From assembly GCA_033026295.1 (NCBI GenBank), contig CM065182.1:21202215-21266214 (forward strand): a DNA stretch of 64,000 nt, read 5' to 3'. Source of the stretch: Channa striata. Lineage: Eukaryota; Chordata; Actinopteri; Anabantiformes; Channidae. The translations under genes and the position numbers were made by a program. Shown here in pieces: positions 13,001 to 25,049 of the stretch; position 1 is the first letter of the stretch; every line of letters begins with the position of its first letter. The notes below the pieces were generated by a model that saw only the letters and a program-made list of their open reading frames with translations, was not told where the DNA came from and did not search any database.

Positions 13001-15400
13001 TACACAATCCTGTACTGTACTGCAGGTTGCTGTTAGGCCAGTAAGACATCGTTTGACCTGGGTCGGTCATGTGTTTCTGCTGTTGTTTCAGGGAATACAC
13101 AGATCAGTGGGGACTAACGTTCTGAGCTGCAACTTTTAAAGCAAGGAAATTTAATAGGACTTTCATTTGAATACAGGTCATATGGAATACCCTGGGATTT
13201 AGTTTACAGTGTTCTCGTTGATTTTGCTCAAAACTTCGCAGTGCTTCAAAGTCTGTGTGTATTGGTGGTTGCAAATAGTATCTGCACATTGTGTTTGGTG
13301 CTGAGTGATCCGATACGCTCACCGTGACTTTGGATATGGTATTTGTGTTAGACATTTGAATCCCTCTGTAGTTTTCTATCAGGTCAGGTAAGCACTCAAA
13401 CTCCCACGACAGGTACCTTTGTCATTTAGGGAGCATACTAAAGACTTCCATTGACCTTCAAGTAAGTCACTGGTCCTTTAAGGACCACAAGTGCAACCAA
13501 ACTTCTCCCGAACCCACCGAGGTCGTTTGCTTACAAGGGACCTGGTGTGTTACTATGGCCAGACCAGAGAAAGTGTCTAAAACTGGTCTTGTAAAGATGC
13601 TGTTTTAATCGGGTTAAAAGGTTTGCTGATAACAGTCCACTCAACTTTTTGGAGCCTCTGTTCATTGAAAGAATATATTTATGTGAACCCTACATAAAGA
13701 GGATTTTTGTCATGTCTCCATCCGACAATGCAATACAAGGGGAAGACGTGAACTCATTGTCTCTTAAATGTTCAGTCTTCCTCAGATTTGTAGACCTGGT
13801 TTGAGTTACATAATGTACTTTCATTTTATTGGGTTTTGTTCTTCTGACCTTCTGGAAAACATCGGTGAGCGTGTTCACTGTTAGTTACAGGAGTAGACAA
13901 CTCAGTACCTCAAAATGTCTTTTCATGGAAATCCTTAGTCCAGATAGATATGTAACTGATCCTGTTTTTTATGTTCACCATCTCATGATGCTTTTTATAT
14001 TTATTGGCACAATCACTAACACGAATGTATGGCTACTGTAATTCCTGCTTACCCCTCACCCCCCACCCCCAACTCTTCCTAAAAGTTGAAGCTTTTAAAG
14101 CAACTAAATTGAAATGTCAGTTTTTTGTATTTCAAATGTCTTGGTATGCTTGTTGTAGTTGTATACTCATAATGGTGTATATTACATCAATTTTTATTTA
14201 TTAAAATCATAAAATTTTCTAAGATGGCTTTTTGTGTTATTGAACTAAATGAACTTAATAACTTGATCACTTCACAGTCAAAGGCTGCAGTGTAGAAAAA
14301 CAATTAAATAACATATAATTTAATAAAATGTCAAAACCACTAGATGCATGAAAGGTGGGAAAAACATGCAAGTAACTAAGACAGCAGCCTGATCTACACA
14401 ATAACGGTGTAATAAACGATTTAACGTTGTAAAGCATCTAAACCCAATAGAAAATTCCTTTTAAAAAAATTAGTATAAGTATAGCTTAAAGATTATTGTA
14501 AATTTAGGTGAAATGAAAACCAATAATTTGACCCACTAGGGTTTACGAACCGTTTTTGTTTTAAATGAGTAAACTATTCCTGACCACATAAACCACCAGT
14601 AACATTTTCATGGATTGGATTTGGTCATGAGACTCTCATACCAAGATAATTAATACATTTAAATTCTATTTCAAGGGTTTAGATTCACAATCATCAGTGG
14701 GTAGCATTTTCGGATGAATGTAATAATGGCTCAAATATCATCAGAGCGGCTTACCCACAGAAATCACCGGTTAGCACAAAATAGTGGCTCGAATTTTATC
14801 ATATGAATATTATACTCACAGCAGCATCACATCATCAGCAAATCAGACCAACTGGATAGAAAATGCTGTTGTTGTGAATTTTACTGCTAAACTATCCTGC
14901 ATCAGTCACTGGGTAAAACAGTTTGATAATTTCATGATCATAAATTCCTACCAACACTGAAATACAATTAAAATTTTATTTTACATGGATTTTAGTTGCA
15001 TGAATGATTGCGCATCTTATCCATTTTCCTAAATGTCCTGTTCATGGTCCTGGGGGAGACACTCTTGGTTTCACTGGGTCCTATAGGCTAAGTGTAGCGT
15101 ATAACTGCACTTTAGTGTTTGTAGTTTACAGCACAAAGGAGAAATTGGCAGATAACAAAATGTCTTCATAAAAAAAGTTCAGTTTCACTGATGTTGCTGC
15201 CAACATTTGTTTTTTAAAAAAGGATCCATTTCTGAATAAAAGAAATGAATGTTAATAATTTAAGTAAACACATCAGGTTATAGAATAGGAATAGAATGAG
15301 GTGAACATGAGGCACATTTGGAACAAACGGACCACAACAATTTCAATAAAGTTCAAACTAAATAGAAACTCACTCTGATCCCACAAACGCAGATCTGTGA
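10064..15400. other. Intergenic DNA upstream of CFAP58, no gene seen
   Basis: This AT-rich region has no open frame of coding character on either strand, no tRNA-like fold and no clear transposon ends. GC content rises sharply near 15.39 kb, where the CFAP58 promoter begins. Confidence 0.5.
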
Positions 15401-15567
15401 CTCTCCGCTGAGGCCCGGGCACCCAGCTGCGGGCGCGGCTCCTTTTCTCGCGGGATCGGACGTTGCTTAGCAACCCGTGTCAACAGCTAGAGCCGGAGGC
15501 TGCGCTTCGCTGGCTGTGAAAAGGCAACGGACTGTAACAGAAGGACATTAATTTTTCTCTGACAATA
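15400..15567 (+). promoter_or_regulatory. CFAP58 promoter and 5' leader (CpG-rich)
   Basis: This short block has many CpG dinucleotides, unlike the AT-rich DNA before it, and immediately precedes the CFAP58 start codon at 15568. No TATA box is evident, as is usual for CpG-type vertebrate promoters. The start site of transcription cannot be placed from sequence, but the RFX X-box inside the block supports its role. Confidence 0.6.
15462..15474 (+). promoter_or_regulatory. RFX X-box palindrome
   Basis: GTTGCTTAGCAAC is a perfect inverted repeat of GTTGC with a 3-bp spacer. This matches the RFX-family X-box, which typically controls ciliary genes from close to their start. It lies 94 bp upstream of the ATG of CFAP58, a gene of the ciliary axoneme. 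Function is inferred from motif and context. Confidence 0.7.
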
Positions 15568-17460
15568 ATGGAGGTAAGTGTTGTTCGTGAAATACAGAAT
15601 AAGGCGAACAGGTTCAGGTTCAGTGTCACCGCAAACTCCGAGTTCCACATTCAGCCAGTGTCCGGTGACATGACGTGACATGAAACGCTTGGTTTGCAGG
15701 AGACGGGGTCGACGGGAGGGGACTGTTTGGAGTCTCTGGAGGAGTTCCAGATGGTCCTCAACGAACTGTTCGAGGAGGAGAGCATGGACAAGATCCGGGC
15801 GGAGTACGAGAAGCTCATCGGTGCGCTGAAAAAGTCCCGAGAGAATGAGAAGAGGCTCATGTCCAAATGCAGGGAGCTGAATGCAGAGATAGTGTCCAAC
15901 TCCACCAAAGTTGCAGCCGCCCTCAAACTGTCCCACGAAGACGAGACAACCATAGCTTCACTAAAGAAGGTACATTACTCTGAGACGAGGTTGTGTTTGC
16001 AATGGAGGTTGAGTTCTCACTCGAATTCAGTGAAATCAATGAGTAGACATGTCCGCTGATGCAGTATGTGGTGTTTTGTCCCCCAAATGTCCTTTGCACT
16101 CACTGTAGGAGCTGGATAAAGCTTGGAAAATGGTTGATGCTGCTCATGATAAAGAGAAGAAAGACAAAGAGACTATCCGGAATTTAAAAGACGAAATTTC
16201 CAGCTTGATGAAACTGGCTGAACAGGCTGGTTCCTCTGCAGTCCAGGAGCAAAGGTGAGCAAGTTGTCCTCCTTCCCTTCTCCTTAGAAATGTAACGTAT
16301 GGTTGGTGTAGCTACAGTGAATGGAACCAACTGTAATCTTTTATTTTTTCAGTGAGCTACTAAAAATGATTGAGGAGTTGACAAAGGAGAAGGATCAGCT
16401 GCTGGCAACTGTGGAGGGTGTGAGAGAAAAGTTAACCAAGGCCATTGCAACCCACCGCGAGATAGAGGCTCAAAGAGACGGTGCCTTCGAGAGGATTTCT
16501 GAGGTATATGGGGCAAATTGCCACCAACAGAAATGTTGCTTGTAATACAAGTCTAAAGATGCAACATGTTGGAATCGCAAACAAATAGCTGTTTTGCAGA
16601 GACCTTAACTCCACCAGATGTGCCTTGGGATGCAAGACAAATTTCTGAAAAATATTCAGACAAAAAGTGAAATCAAATCAAATGCGTATTTAAAATGTGA
16701 TAGAGGTTTCTATGCACTACTGTGGCCAGTATCCTTTTTGTCAATCCAGAAATAAATCTGAAAATAATTGAAGGATATTATAATATGACTTCAATAACAC
16801 ATTTTCTGTAGGACTTTTTTGACACCGCTGATTCTAGTTTATTTTGCTTCCATGGTTAGACGTCATATTTAAAGCTTTGCTTAATTGCTGGAAATTCCAT
16901 TAAACTGGGCTCTTGGGCCAACCTGCTCCCCTGTGTTTCTGACCACCAGCTCCAGCAGGAGCTCCAGGTACAAAAGAATGAGAATTCCCGAGAAATGAGG
17001 CTGAAGGAAAAGCTGGGCAAAGAGGTGAACCAGCTGCATAGCGACATAGAGTCAAAGATGGGGGAAATCAAGTCTCTGAATCAGCAGGGCCAAAGGGCCA
17101 AAGAGGAGCAGCAGAGACTGGAGCAGCAGCTGAAAGAGCTAAAGGTACAAAAAAGTCGGTCTCCTCTTTTTTTCCGTATGTTGTACTGTGTGCATGATAG
17201 TTCTCTTTAGCCAAACGACATATTTATGCCTGTGAAGATATTGAATATGCTGTACCTCCCCTGACTGTGACAGATATTGATAGAACGATCCAACAAGGAG
17301 CTGGAGCAGATGCAGGTGAAGAATGCCAAACTGCAACAGGAGTGTGAGCAGCTCTCATCGTCCAAAGATCATCTTTCTTTGGAAAATCTCCAGGTCGCAA
17401 ATGAGCTCAAGGTACATGACATACCTCTGTCTGGCTATGTATGTAAGCAGTGTGTGTGTT

Positions 17461-17508
<48 letters not shown>

Positions 17509-20500
17509 GTAGTAAGTAAGTTCCTGATCCCCGATAATAGGTAGAGTGACTGTCCCTTTGAGCCACACGGGGGCACTGCTCTAACAGTAGATCCTGTCCT
17601 GAGAAAGTCCGACAGTGATCTGCTCATAGAGACAGACTATATTTACGTTTCTGCCACCTACACACGATATTCAGCCTCTGTTTTTTTAAAACCCTTTCTC
17701 CTCCCTGCTGCGGTGCTCATGTGTGTCCTTCCCAAAACTCCACCTCTCAGATGAGAGAGGAGGAGGTAAATCAGATGCGTCAGGAGATTGCCAAACAAAT
17801 AAGGACAAGAGAAGGCATCCAGAAGAAGTTGCATCAAATGGAGGAACAGAAAGCTGACGCTGATGTGCAGAGGGAGACACTTAAGGCTCAGATCACTGGT
17901 CTGGAGAAAGGTAAGGAAACTTTGGTGCCATAGACAAACATACACATCTAGTAAATCTAAGCAACTATGTGGAAAAAAGCATAAAGACAGAGGAAACCCT
18001 GGATAACAAAAAATAGCATGAAAGTATAGTTTGTATTATCATAAAACGATTATCATCCCGCTCCGTCTCAAACTTGTACAAATGCATTTAAAATAGAAGT
18101 TGCTGAAAAATCAGAAAACGCTAAACTTTCAGTCCTCCAAACACTGGCAACAGAGTGGAAGCTTAAATGGAAAAGCTAAAAATGTACATGCGTTATATAA
18201 ACACAAGGGTGACGATGTGCTTAGCTATCAGCAGTGTTTCATTTTTCCTTTCAAATTCGTTCTCTTTATTTATCACTCCATTACCACTGTTTTTCAGTCT
18301 GTCAAAGTGCTTCGCCACTGTTCTAGTCTTTGTTTTTATGTATTGAAGTCAGTGTCTTAGAGGAGAAACAAGAAACACATACAAATACCAAGCTTTTAAA
18401 CACCATGCCATTTATTTAAGACATCACTGTGAAATTCAGATCAAGTGTGAAACCAATATGGAATTGAACTAGTTGATATGAAAATACCCAACACATTTGG
18501 CTTAAACTATAAATGCAGTGTCCTTTCACTCATGCAGACCTTGAATCTTCACAAAAGCAAGTGGAAACTGACAAGAAAGCTATCGATGAGCTGATCCGAG
18601 AGAGAGACCTGCTAAATAAGGTATGTGCTGCAACGTGAGCCACTCTGTGTTTTTTTTATTTCCTGTGTTCTAGTCCTTATCAGCTCACAGTTCTGTCTGA
18701 TTGCTGGGCAGCACTACAAAATGGTATCATGTAAACCACATCGCCCATTTGTTGCTTATCCTTTTTTTTTTTTAATAAGAACATGATCAAAGCTACACAG
18801 TCAACTGAGAAACAGCAGAACCTCGTGAAGTTACTTGAGCAGGACAAGAAAACCCTGGAACATGAAATCAATGGATACCGCCAGGAGGCCCAGAAGCAGC
18901 GCAAGATCATCCAACAGCTGGAGAAAGAGCGCGACCGCTACATAAATGAGACCAGCGGCCTCATGAATAAGGCATAGACGTTATTACGCGAACTAATTTG
19001 AATAATTCAAGATGATTTTACATTTTTTATGGGAACCGGCAACCGCCTTTACTTGTCCTCTCACCTCCTTTCTACAGGTGCAGCAAAAGATGAATGATGT
19101 TGAAGTTAAAGAGATGGAGATATTTGACTGGAAGAAGAAGGTCACAGAGGCGGAATGCAAACTCAAGCAGCAGGAGAACCTGCTCGAGTCAATTGTCTCT
19201 GAAAGGAACCTCTACAGCAAAAACCTCATTGATGCTCAGGTACAGCAGGAGTTGCGTCTTCCTCTCACCTGTCAGTTCACTATAGATTCTAATGTTGACT
19301 AAGAAGAAAAGGCTGCTTGGATGAATAAATCCTAAGCTGATCTAAAATCTTTCAGCTAATCCTTCATTTAAAGAGCCAGATGGGCAATGACCCACGTACA
19401 GACTCCCACTAAGCATCACACAAATGAAAAGGCTGTCGATGGTAGAACCTTCAATATCCTGCATTTATGTTGCTTTATTGGATTCACTACTTTTGTAAAA
19501 GATCTGAGGTTTTTTCTGGCTTTTTCCATTTTCTAATCCCTTTTCCTCCTTTTTCATGGTCTCTGTGCTTCAGGAAGACATTGCAGAGACAAAGAGGAAG
19601 ATGAAGACCATGACCAACCAGGTGAATCGGCTGAGAGATGAGATCACTGGGAAGGAGCTGGCTCTTGCCAAGGATCAGCAGGAGTACAAGCGCTTGGAGA
19701 AGGATAATGAGGCCCTGAAGGTGCTGCAGTCTGCCTCAGTGTTTCATCGTCGTAAATAGCAGTACCATTTAGTCCTGTAGTAACTTGCTCATGTTATGTT
19801 CATGTAAATGTATTTCCACTGTATGTAAAATCAAAGCCAGTGATGACCGTGTGTGTATCATATCTGTGTCCTGCTACAGGGGGAGCTGCAGCTAAACAAA
19901 CAGCAGCTTGAGGAAGCAAAGCAGTGTCTCAGCAGTCAAAAAGCAGAACAGCAAAAGCTCCAGAAGATAATAGCCGACACAGATGCGGAGCAGATCCAAC
20001 AGAAGAAACAACTAGAACAAGTAAAGAAGCAGAGGGGAGAGAGAGCAAGGGGTATGGCACAGTGAAAGGCCCTAAGAGAGGCTGGAGTCTGATTGTATGT
20101 TGGTGAAACTCTTTAGGTGATCAGAGAGCGGGACAACCTGGGAAAACTGCTGCTTCAGCGCAACGATGAGCGTTCACTGCTGTACGAGAAGACCAGGATC
20201 CAGCAGTCCATCCTGAGCAAGGGGGACTTCCACTACAACCAACGAATGGAAGACATCCGCCTGCTCAAAATGGAGATTAAAAGGCTCCGGCGCAAGAAGA
20301 GCATCCTCGACAAGGCCGTGCCCAACACAGAGGACCTGAGGTAAAGAAAAAAAATGAAAATGAAAATGATCTAAGAAGGAGGAGGCAGGCAGAGAGAAGG
20401 TGTAAGGTATAAAAGTCAAAGTGAAGAAAGCTGGAGAAAAAAATGAGAAAAAATCCTCCTTTTAACTTTCAGCCTCCGAAACCACAGTGTCGTATTTTCT

Positions 20501-22302
20501 ATCGACGTTCATTACGTTTACAGCCACGTCAGGTGATGATGCGTGTAATAGTACGGAAGTGCTGCGTGAAAAACCTGTGAGTTGTGTTGCAGGCGGGAGC
20601 TGTTCAACCTGCAGAGGGAGCTGATTAGAGAACGGATGAGAAACAGTGTCCTGGAGGAGCAGCTGAAGCCCATCAACATTCACCGATGGAGACGACTGGA
20701 GGTGACTGAGGATTGTCTGAGTGGGTTAGGTCCGAGCCAGCTCTGCCCTTCCCTGCTAAATCTGTTCCTCGTGTTCTCCGCTGTCTTAAGGTCAGAGCAT
20801 TAACATCCCGTAAATTACTCTCCCCTTCAGGGCAGCGACCCCAGCAAATACGAGCTCATACAGAAGATTCAGTCCTTACAGAAACGACTGATAAATAAGA
20901 CCCAGGAGCTGGAGGAGCAGGAACTCCTGTTACAGGTAAATGCAGATCACTCTTTGTTTACTGTCTCCTCAGGTGTTCACAATAGCTCATACACACACTG
21001 TGCACCTCCCTTCGGATTATTCACATAAAGAAGAAGGAATCTCAAATGAGCCTGATTTTAATTTTTTTGTGATTAAAAAATGAAACCACAAAAAAAGAAA
21101 TAAGTACCTTGTAAAAAACTAAAAGGCTGTAGTATTATATTTGTATTATATTTGAGGCAGCAGGATGATGTATACTAGAGTTAAAATAATAGCTCTCAGG
21201 TAAACTGACATGTTCATTTATTACAAAACAATATTTAACATTTGTTGTGCAGTTGTGGAGCAATGGATACAGTAAATTATTAGGGCACACTGTGCACAGT
21301 GTAATTGGAACAGTGTCCATGTAGGTTTTGGGTTTGTCATTTGTTATAGAACCCAGACTGATCCGTGTACAGTATGGGAATGATATCAAAGGAGTTTGTC
21401 TTTTGCTCAGCAGTCATATTCAAACTGTGGCTGAAAACCTTGAACAAAGATTTTTTGCAGTATTGCAGTACAAAATGCAGCTTTTTAAAAACACACTACA
21501 GTTGTGAATTTTTTTGCTGCAAGATTTTAATCATACTGTTCAGCTAATGCAGGCCATGGCAGAGCGTGGGGAAATTAAACTGTAACTCTGGTTGCAGCAC
21601 AGCACAAAGGTGTCATTTACAAATCTCACTCTTATCTTAAAAAAAATCTTTCTTCCCATTTTGGCACCAAGGAAAAGGAGAAGCTGTATGTGGAGCTGAA
21701 GCACATTCTGGCTCGGCAACCTGGTCCAGAGGCAGCTGAGCAGCTCCAGCAGTGCCAGTGGACCATCAGGAAGAAAACCAAAAAGCTCAAGGTCTCTATA
21801 AAACGTTTGTATTATTCTGTTAACCTCCACCTCCGCATTTTTTGTACTTGATCGGATTTAGTCTTTTCAAAATCAACTATGTTCGTGTCAGTTAAGAACT
21901 TGACAGATTGACATTTTATTAGTTAACAATTTTTTTCCGATCTCTCAGTTCTTGATAGCAGAGGTGAGAACGCTCGACTCAAAGATGAATGAGTACAAAA
22001 GTGAAAATCAGAGATTGGCCAATGAGCTGGCAAACATCAAGAAGAAGTACTTTAGTCAGAAAAAGCTCCACAGGTGAGTTCAATCTTCCGGTTTGGTTTT
22101 GCAGACTGAGGAGCAGTGATGAATCCAAAATGCTGATGTGATACAGTCGGTGTTCACTCTGGTGACCTGGAGCTCTGTGTGTCTCTTCAGTGAACAGAAG
22201 GTCAAGACCAAAGTGGAGCAGCTGGAACCCCTTCCGCAGCTTAGCAGCAAGCCTCATTTCACTGGAGGAGGCTTCAGGATTGACAACCCCGTGAAAAGAT
22301 AA
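15568..22302 (+). CDS. cfap58: Cilia- and flagella-associated protein 58 (18 coding exons, 861 aa)
   Basis: CFAP58 (CCDC147) is an axoneme-associated coiled-coil protein needed for sperm flagella and motile cilia. Exons: 15568-15573, 15700-15969, 16109-16254, 16353-16503, 16950-17144, 17274-17411, 17751-17910, 18538-18620, 18780-18971, 19078-19239, 19574-19720, 19880-20020, 20117-20340, 20593-20701, 20831-20935, 21672-21791, 21949-22073, 22191-22302. All phases join without stops, giving 861 residues against 872 in human. Family landmarks in order are NEKRLMSKCRELNAEIV, AWKMVDAAHDKEKK, EAQKQRKIIQQLEKERDRYIN, ERNLYSKNLIDAQ, LLYEKTRIQQS, INIHRWRRLE, LARQPGPEAAEQL and the SEQKVKTK tail region. 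Almost the whole chain is predicted coiled coil. The ATG is on a six-base coding exon, supported by its GTAAGT donor and the family's start. Intron 9 has a GC donor (18972); all others are GT-AG. Confidence 0.96.
17451..17506 (+). repeat. (TG)n microsatellite in CFAP58 intron 6
   Basis: A TG run, with one TTGG interruption near 17459-17462 and about 22 uninterrupted units after it, starts roughly 40 bp downstream of the exon 6 donor at 17412. Confidence 0.95.
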
Positions 22303-22575
22303 TGGCTATTATTACAGAAAATATTTATAATTCAATCAGCTTTTAGTCACGGGAAAAAAAAACGATCTATGATAATCTCAGGTGGTAATTGCCACACCAC
22401 CTGAGATTACGAGCATCGCTTTACTTTGGAACAGCCCAGGAATGTTCCTGCTTATTCCAGCTAAAAGCCTTCAAAGAAACATTTGATTGTTTTCTCATCA
22501 CTTTTACTAGATACAGATTTTAACTTCTGGCACATTGTGCAATACTCAATAAAAACTTTGGAAGTGTTTTGTTAA
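22303..22575 (+). other. CFAP58 3' UTR with polyadenylation signal
   Basis: The segment runs from the TAA of CFAP58 to just past an AATAAA hexamer at about 22548-22553. The AATAAA is followed by a T/G-rich stretch including GGAAGTGTTTTGTT, as expected for a cleavage site about 20 bases downstream. It includes the perfect hairpin described separately. Confidence 0.6.
22373..22409 (+). other. Perfect 14-bp stem hairpin in CFAP58 3' UTR
   Basis: TAATCTCAGGTGGT at 22373-22386 is exactly complementary to ACCACCTGAGATTA at 22396-22409, with a 9-base loop (AATTGCCAC). In RNA it would form a stable hairpin between the stop codon and the polyadenylation signal. It might be an RNA structure or a tiny palindromic element; no function is known. 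Confidence 0.6.
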
Positions 22576-24745
22576 ATTCTAAGCACTGTTGTAGTCAAGA
22601 TCAAGTTAACCGAGACCAAGTCATGACCAAGATAAAGGCAGGGCGAGACCAAGTCAACACCCCAAAACTAGACCAACCAGTAAAAATTTAATGATAAATC
22701 ACACACAGACACTGAGTATCTATAGTGGCTTTTACAAGGAAAACTAACTTTGTTTTCTGAGAGCAAACACACAAACACTAATGAGCTGAAATCAACTTAA
22801 GCGTTTGTACCACCGACCACAATACTAATTTTTTATTGCATTTCTGTAGACTGTGAAAAGCTTGTAGATTTTCTGGTTGACTTGTTTCTTTCTTTGAATG
22901 TATTAATCAATCCTTCAATACGCAAGTCTTCCATTTTGGGGGGATTTTTTTCTAAATGTGTAAATGTGTGCTATTTGCTAATCACGTAGCTAAATCTATT
23001 AAATAGTACAAAGGATGCCAAATATTTGCAGTTCAGAAAAGTTGCAAACACTCAAAATACAGAATATTAGAGCTTTGGACTTTTTATGGTACTTGCAGAA
23101 GTAAAACAGTAATTTTATGTTAACACTGATGCTTAGGAACATCATCAGGGACTACAATCTGTTACAGATGTAAGTGTCAGCTTCAAAACATGTCTGACCA
23201 CCTAATAGATTCCAATGAAGTCAAACATTAAATAGCTCAACTGTCATTCTATTATCACATCATACCAAATGACATAAGTCGGAGCTGATGTTAGGTCATA
23301 TCATAGGTCATGCCAATGTAATGTAAATTTATAAGTTCTCTACATGGCTTCATGTGGCCTGTCTTGTTGTTTGTCAAATGCTAAATTTGTCACCACGTGT
23401 CCTGTCAACGAAGTTATTATTACTTTAGCTACTATTGGCAAAATCTCTTTGGCTGAAGAATGAAAATAGATTTAAGAGCTGTTGCTACAGACACACATTA
23501 TTATGAGGCACCTGTGGTGCAGGAGGTAGAGCAGCTGTCCAGCAATCCAACAATCCAGTCCAGGGTCCGAGGGCTGCTACGCCACTACAAATTCACTCAG
23601 CCTGCCATTTGGCGTCAGACGTGTGGACTTTATGTTAATTAATATCAGCTGTGTGATTGGTTTCTATTGAGGCATAAAGCACTCAAAGTTTTTAACATTG
23701 CTTATTGCTTGATAGCCCCCAAATATTGGCTGTTCAGAAACAACTCACATTATGTTTTTAATCATTATGAAAACACACAATACAGATCACAGATTCTCAA
23801 TAAACTTACCTCATGCAGAGCTAAGCTACAAAATTCAACAATATTAAACTTAATGTTGTTGTTAACAAGTTTAGTCTATACATGTTCCACATGTGCCTAA
23901 TACATTTTTGCAGAAAATAAAACTTGTAAGTTTTCAGAAACCAGCTTTTTGAAGTGGCCCTCCCCGAAGCCAAGGCTTCTCTGAGCAGACTATGGACACA
24001 ATGTCCCAACATTCACCATTAGATGTCAGCAAAACACCAACTGGGCAACACACTCGTTCCATGAATTCGTTTTGTCTTTTTTGACTTAGTGGCTCCTGGT
24101 GGTGTTTGGGATTTATTAGCCCCCAAATTAATAGATTAGTATCAAATGATGTTAGGTAATGGTAATGATAGGTCAGAAAAATTAAAACAATGTAGTGATC
24201 TAAGTTAACCAATCAGAACACCGCCACCTGATTGTCAAAAGGTCATGGGGTCACTCTGGCCATTGTCCCACAGACTAGATGGCTTTAGGCTACATAATAA
24301 TTTAGAAAATATTAACACAAGTTTTAAAACAATTTTCAATTAACAGTGACATGACTACTGGGGAAGAAAGTTAACACAGCCATAGTTATATTACAATATA
24401 GAATTTATTTGTAACATGTTGTAGTAGCTTTTCTGCCCTTAAAAATTTGAAGCGGGAATGACACCTTCTGGTTTCAATGTTGTGGCTGATCGTGTATAAA
24501 AGGCAACAGTAGTTATCCCCAACGGCAGCAATGAGTTTATCAGGCTCGTTAATTGTCTTCATAGATGATGTAGATGATGATGTCAGGACTGCATGTTGCC
24601 AAATACATGTTTTGTATTTTTGTTTTATTTCATCCCCTAATATCTCTGGTTCTAACACAGCTCGTTAGCAGATTATGTTAATCAGTGAAATCAGATAATG
24701 AATCTCACCTAAACGTTGAACACACTGGTTAGTGAGGTGTATACT
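22576..24745. other. Intergenic DNA with repeat fragments
   Basis: No gene is supported. At about 23505-23600 lies a degenerate copy of a common fish repeat beginning CACCTGTGGTGCAGGAGGTAGAGCAG. At about 24455-24500 lies the end of a MITE (CAATGTTGTGGCTGATCGTG) that also occurs near 38.1 kb. The rest is AT-rich and featureless. Confidence 0.5.
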
Positions 24746-24749
24746 CACC

Positions 24750-24917
24750 ACATCAAATCCCGTCCGATCCTGTTCTAGCTGACAGTTATCACTGCAATAT
24801 AAGGAGCAATGTGTTGTGTGCATGTTTCCACGTCTAAACTCTACAAATGAGAAATTCCACAAAGCTACAGCGTCTTCACTTGTGGACCGTTTGCTCTTAT
24901 TACGATGACGCCACCTA
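24750..24917 (-). other. Exon-like open stretch of unknown identity
   Basis: On the minus strand an AG (in CTTGTTTTAG) at about 24918 is followed by a 55-codon open stretch. It includes WRHRNKSKRSTSEDAVALWN and DNCQLEQDRTGFDV, and ends at a strong GTGAGT donor near 24748. The frame is open about 15 codons upstream too. No start codon, partner exon or family is recognised. It lies 60-120 bp from two X-box-like palindromes. It could be an exon, a UTR or chance. Confidence 0.25.
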
Positions 24918-24979
24918 AAACAAGTGAGTACAGAAGCCAGCTCTGCCTTTGTTTACAGTAGTCTTTGCCCCATTACTCC

Positions 24980-25041
24980 ATAACCATGGCAATCAGCGTC
25001 GGTGCAATGCTAGGCTTTGTGAGCTGCGTTGCTATGGTAAC
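24980..25041. promoter_or_regulatory. Two X-box-like RFX palindromes
   Basis: GTTGCTATGGTAAC at 25028-25041 fits the classical 14-bp X-box almost perfectly. ATAACCATGGCAAT at 24980-24993 is a second, imperfect copy 34 bp away. The surrounding 150 bp is richer in CpG than its flanks. Paired X-boxes suggest a promoter or enhancer, but the gene controlled is not clear. Candidates are FEZ1 to the right or an unidentified minus-strand transcript to the left. Confidence 0.45.
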
Positions 25042-25049
25042 GGGAGGCC

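Noticed and set aside
23505..23600. tRNA-like start (GGTAGAGCAG)
   Set aside because: Only an A-box-like word is present; no cloverleaf or B-box follows. It matches a degenerate dispersed fish repeat instead.
24386..24658. 90-codon minus-strand frame
   Set aside because: Its C-terminal third is the end of a MITE (GATCAGCCACAACATT), and no splice phase joins it to the exon-like block at 24750-24917.
24905..24923. Possible plus-strand first coding exon (ATGACGCCACC followed by GTGAGT)
   Set aside because: The motif is attractive but only six codons long. No matching second exon in phase was found downstream, and the X-box-like sites lie on the wrong side.
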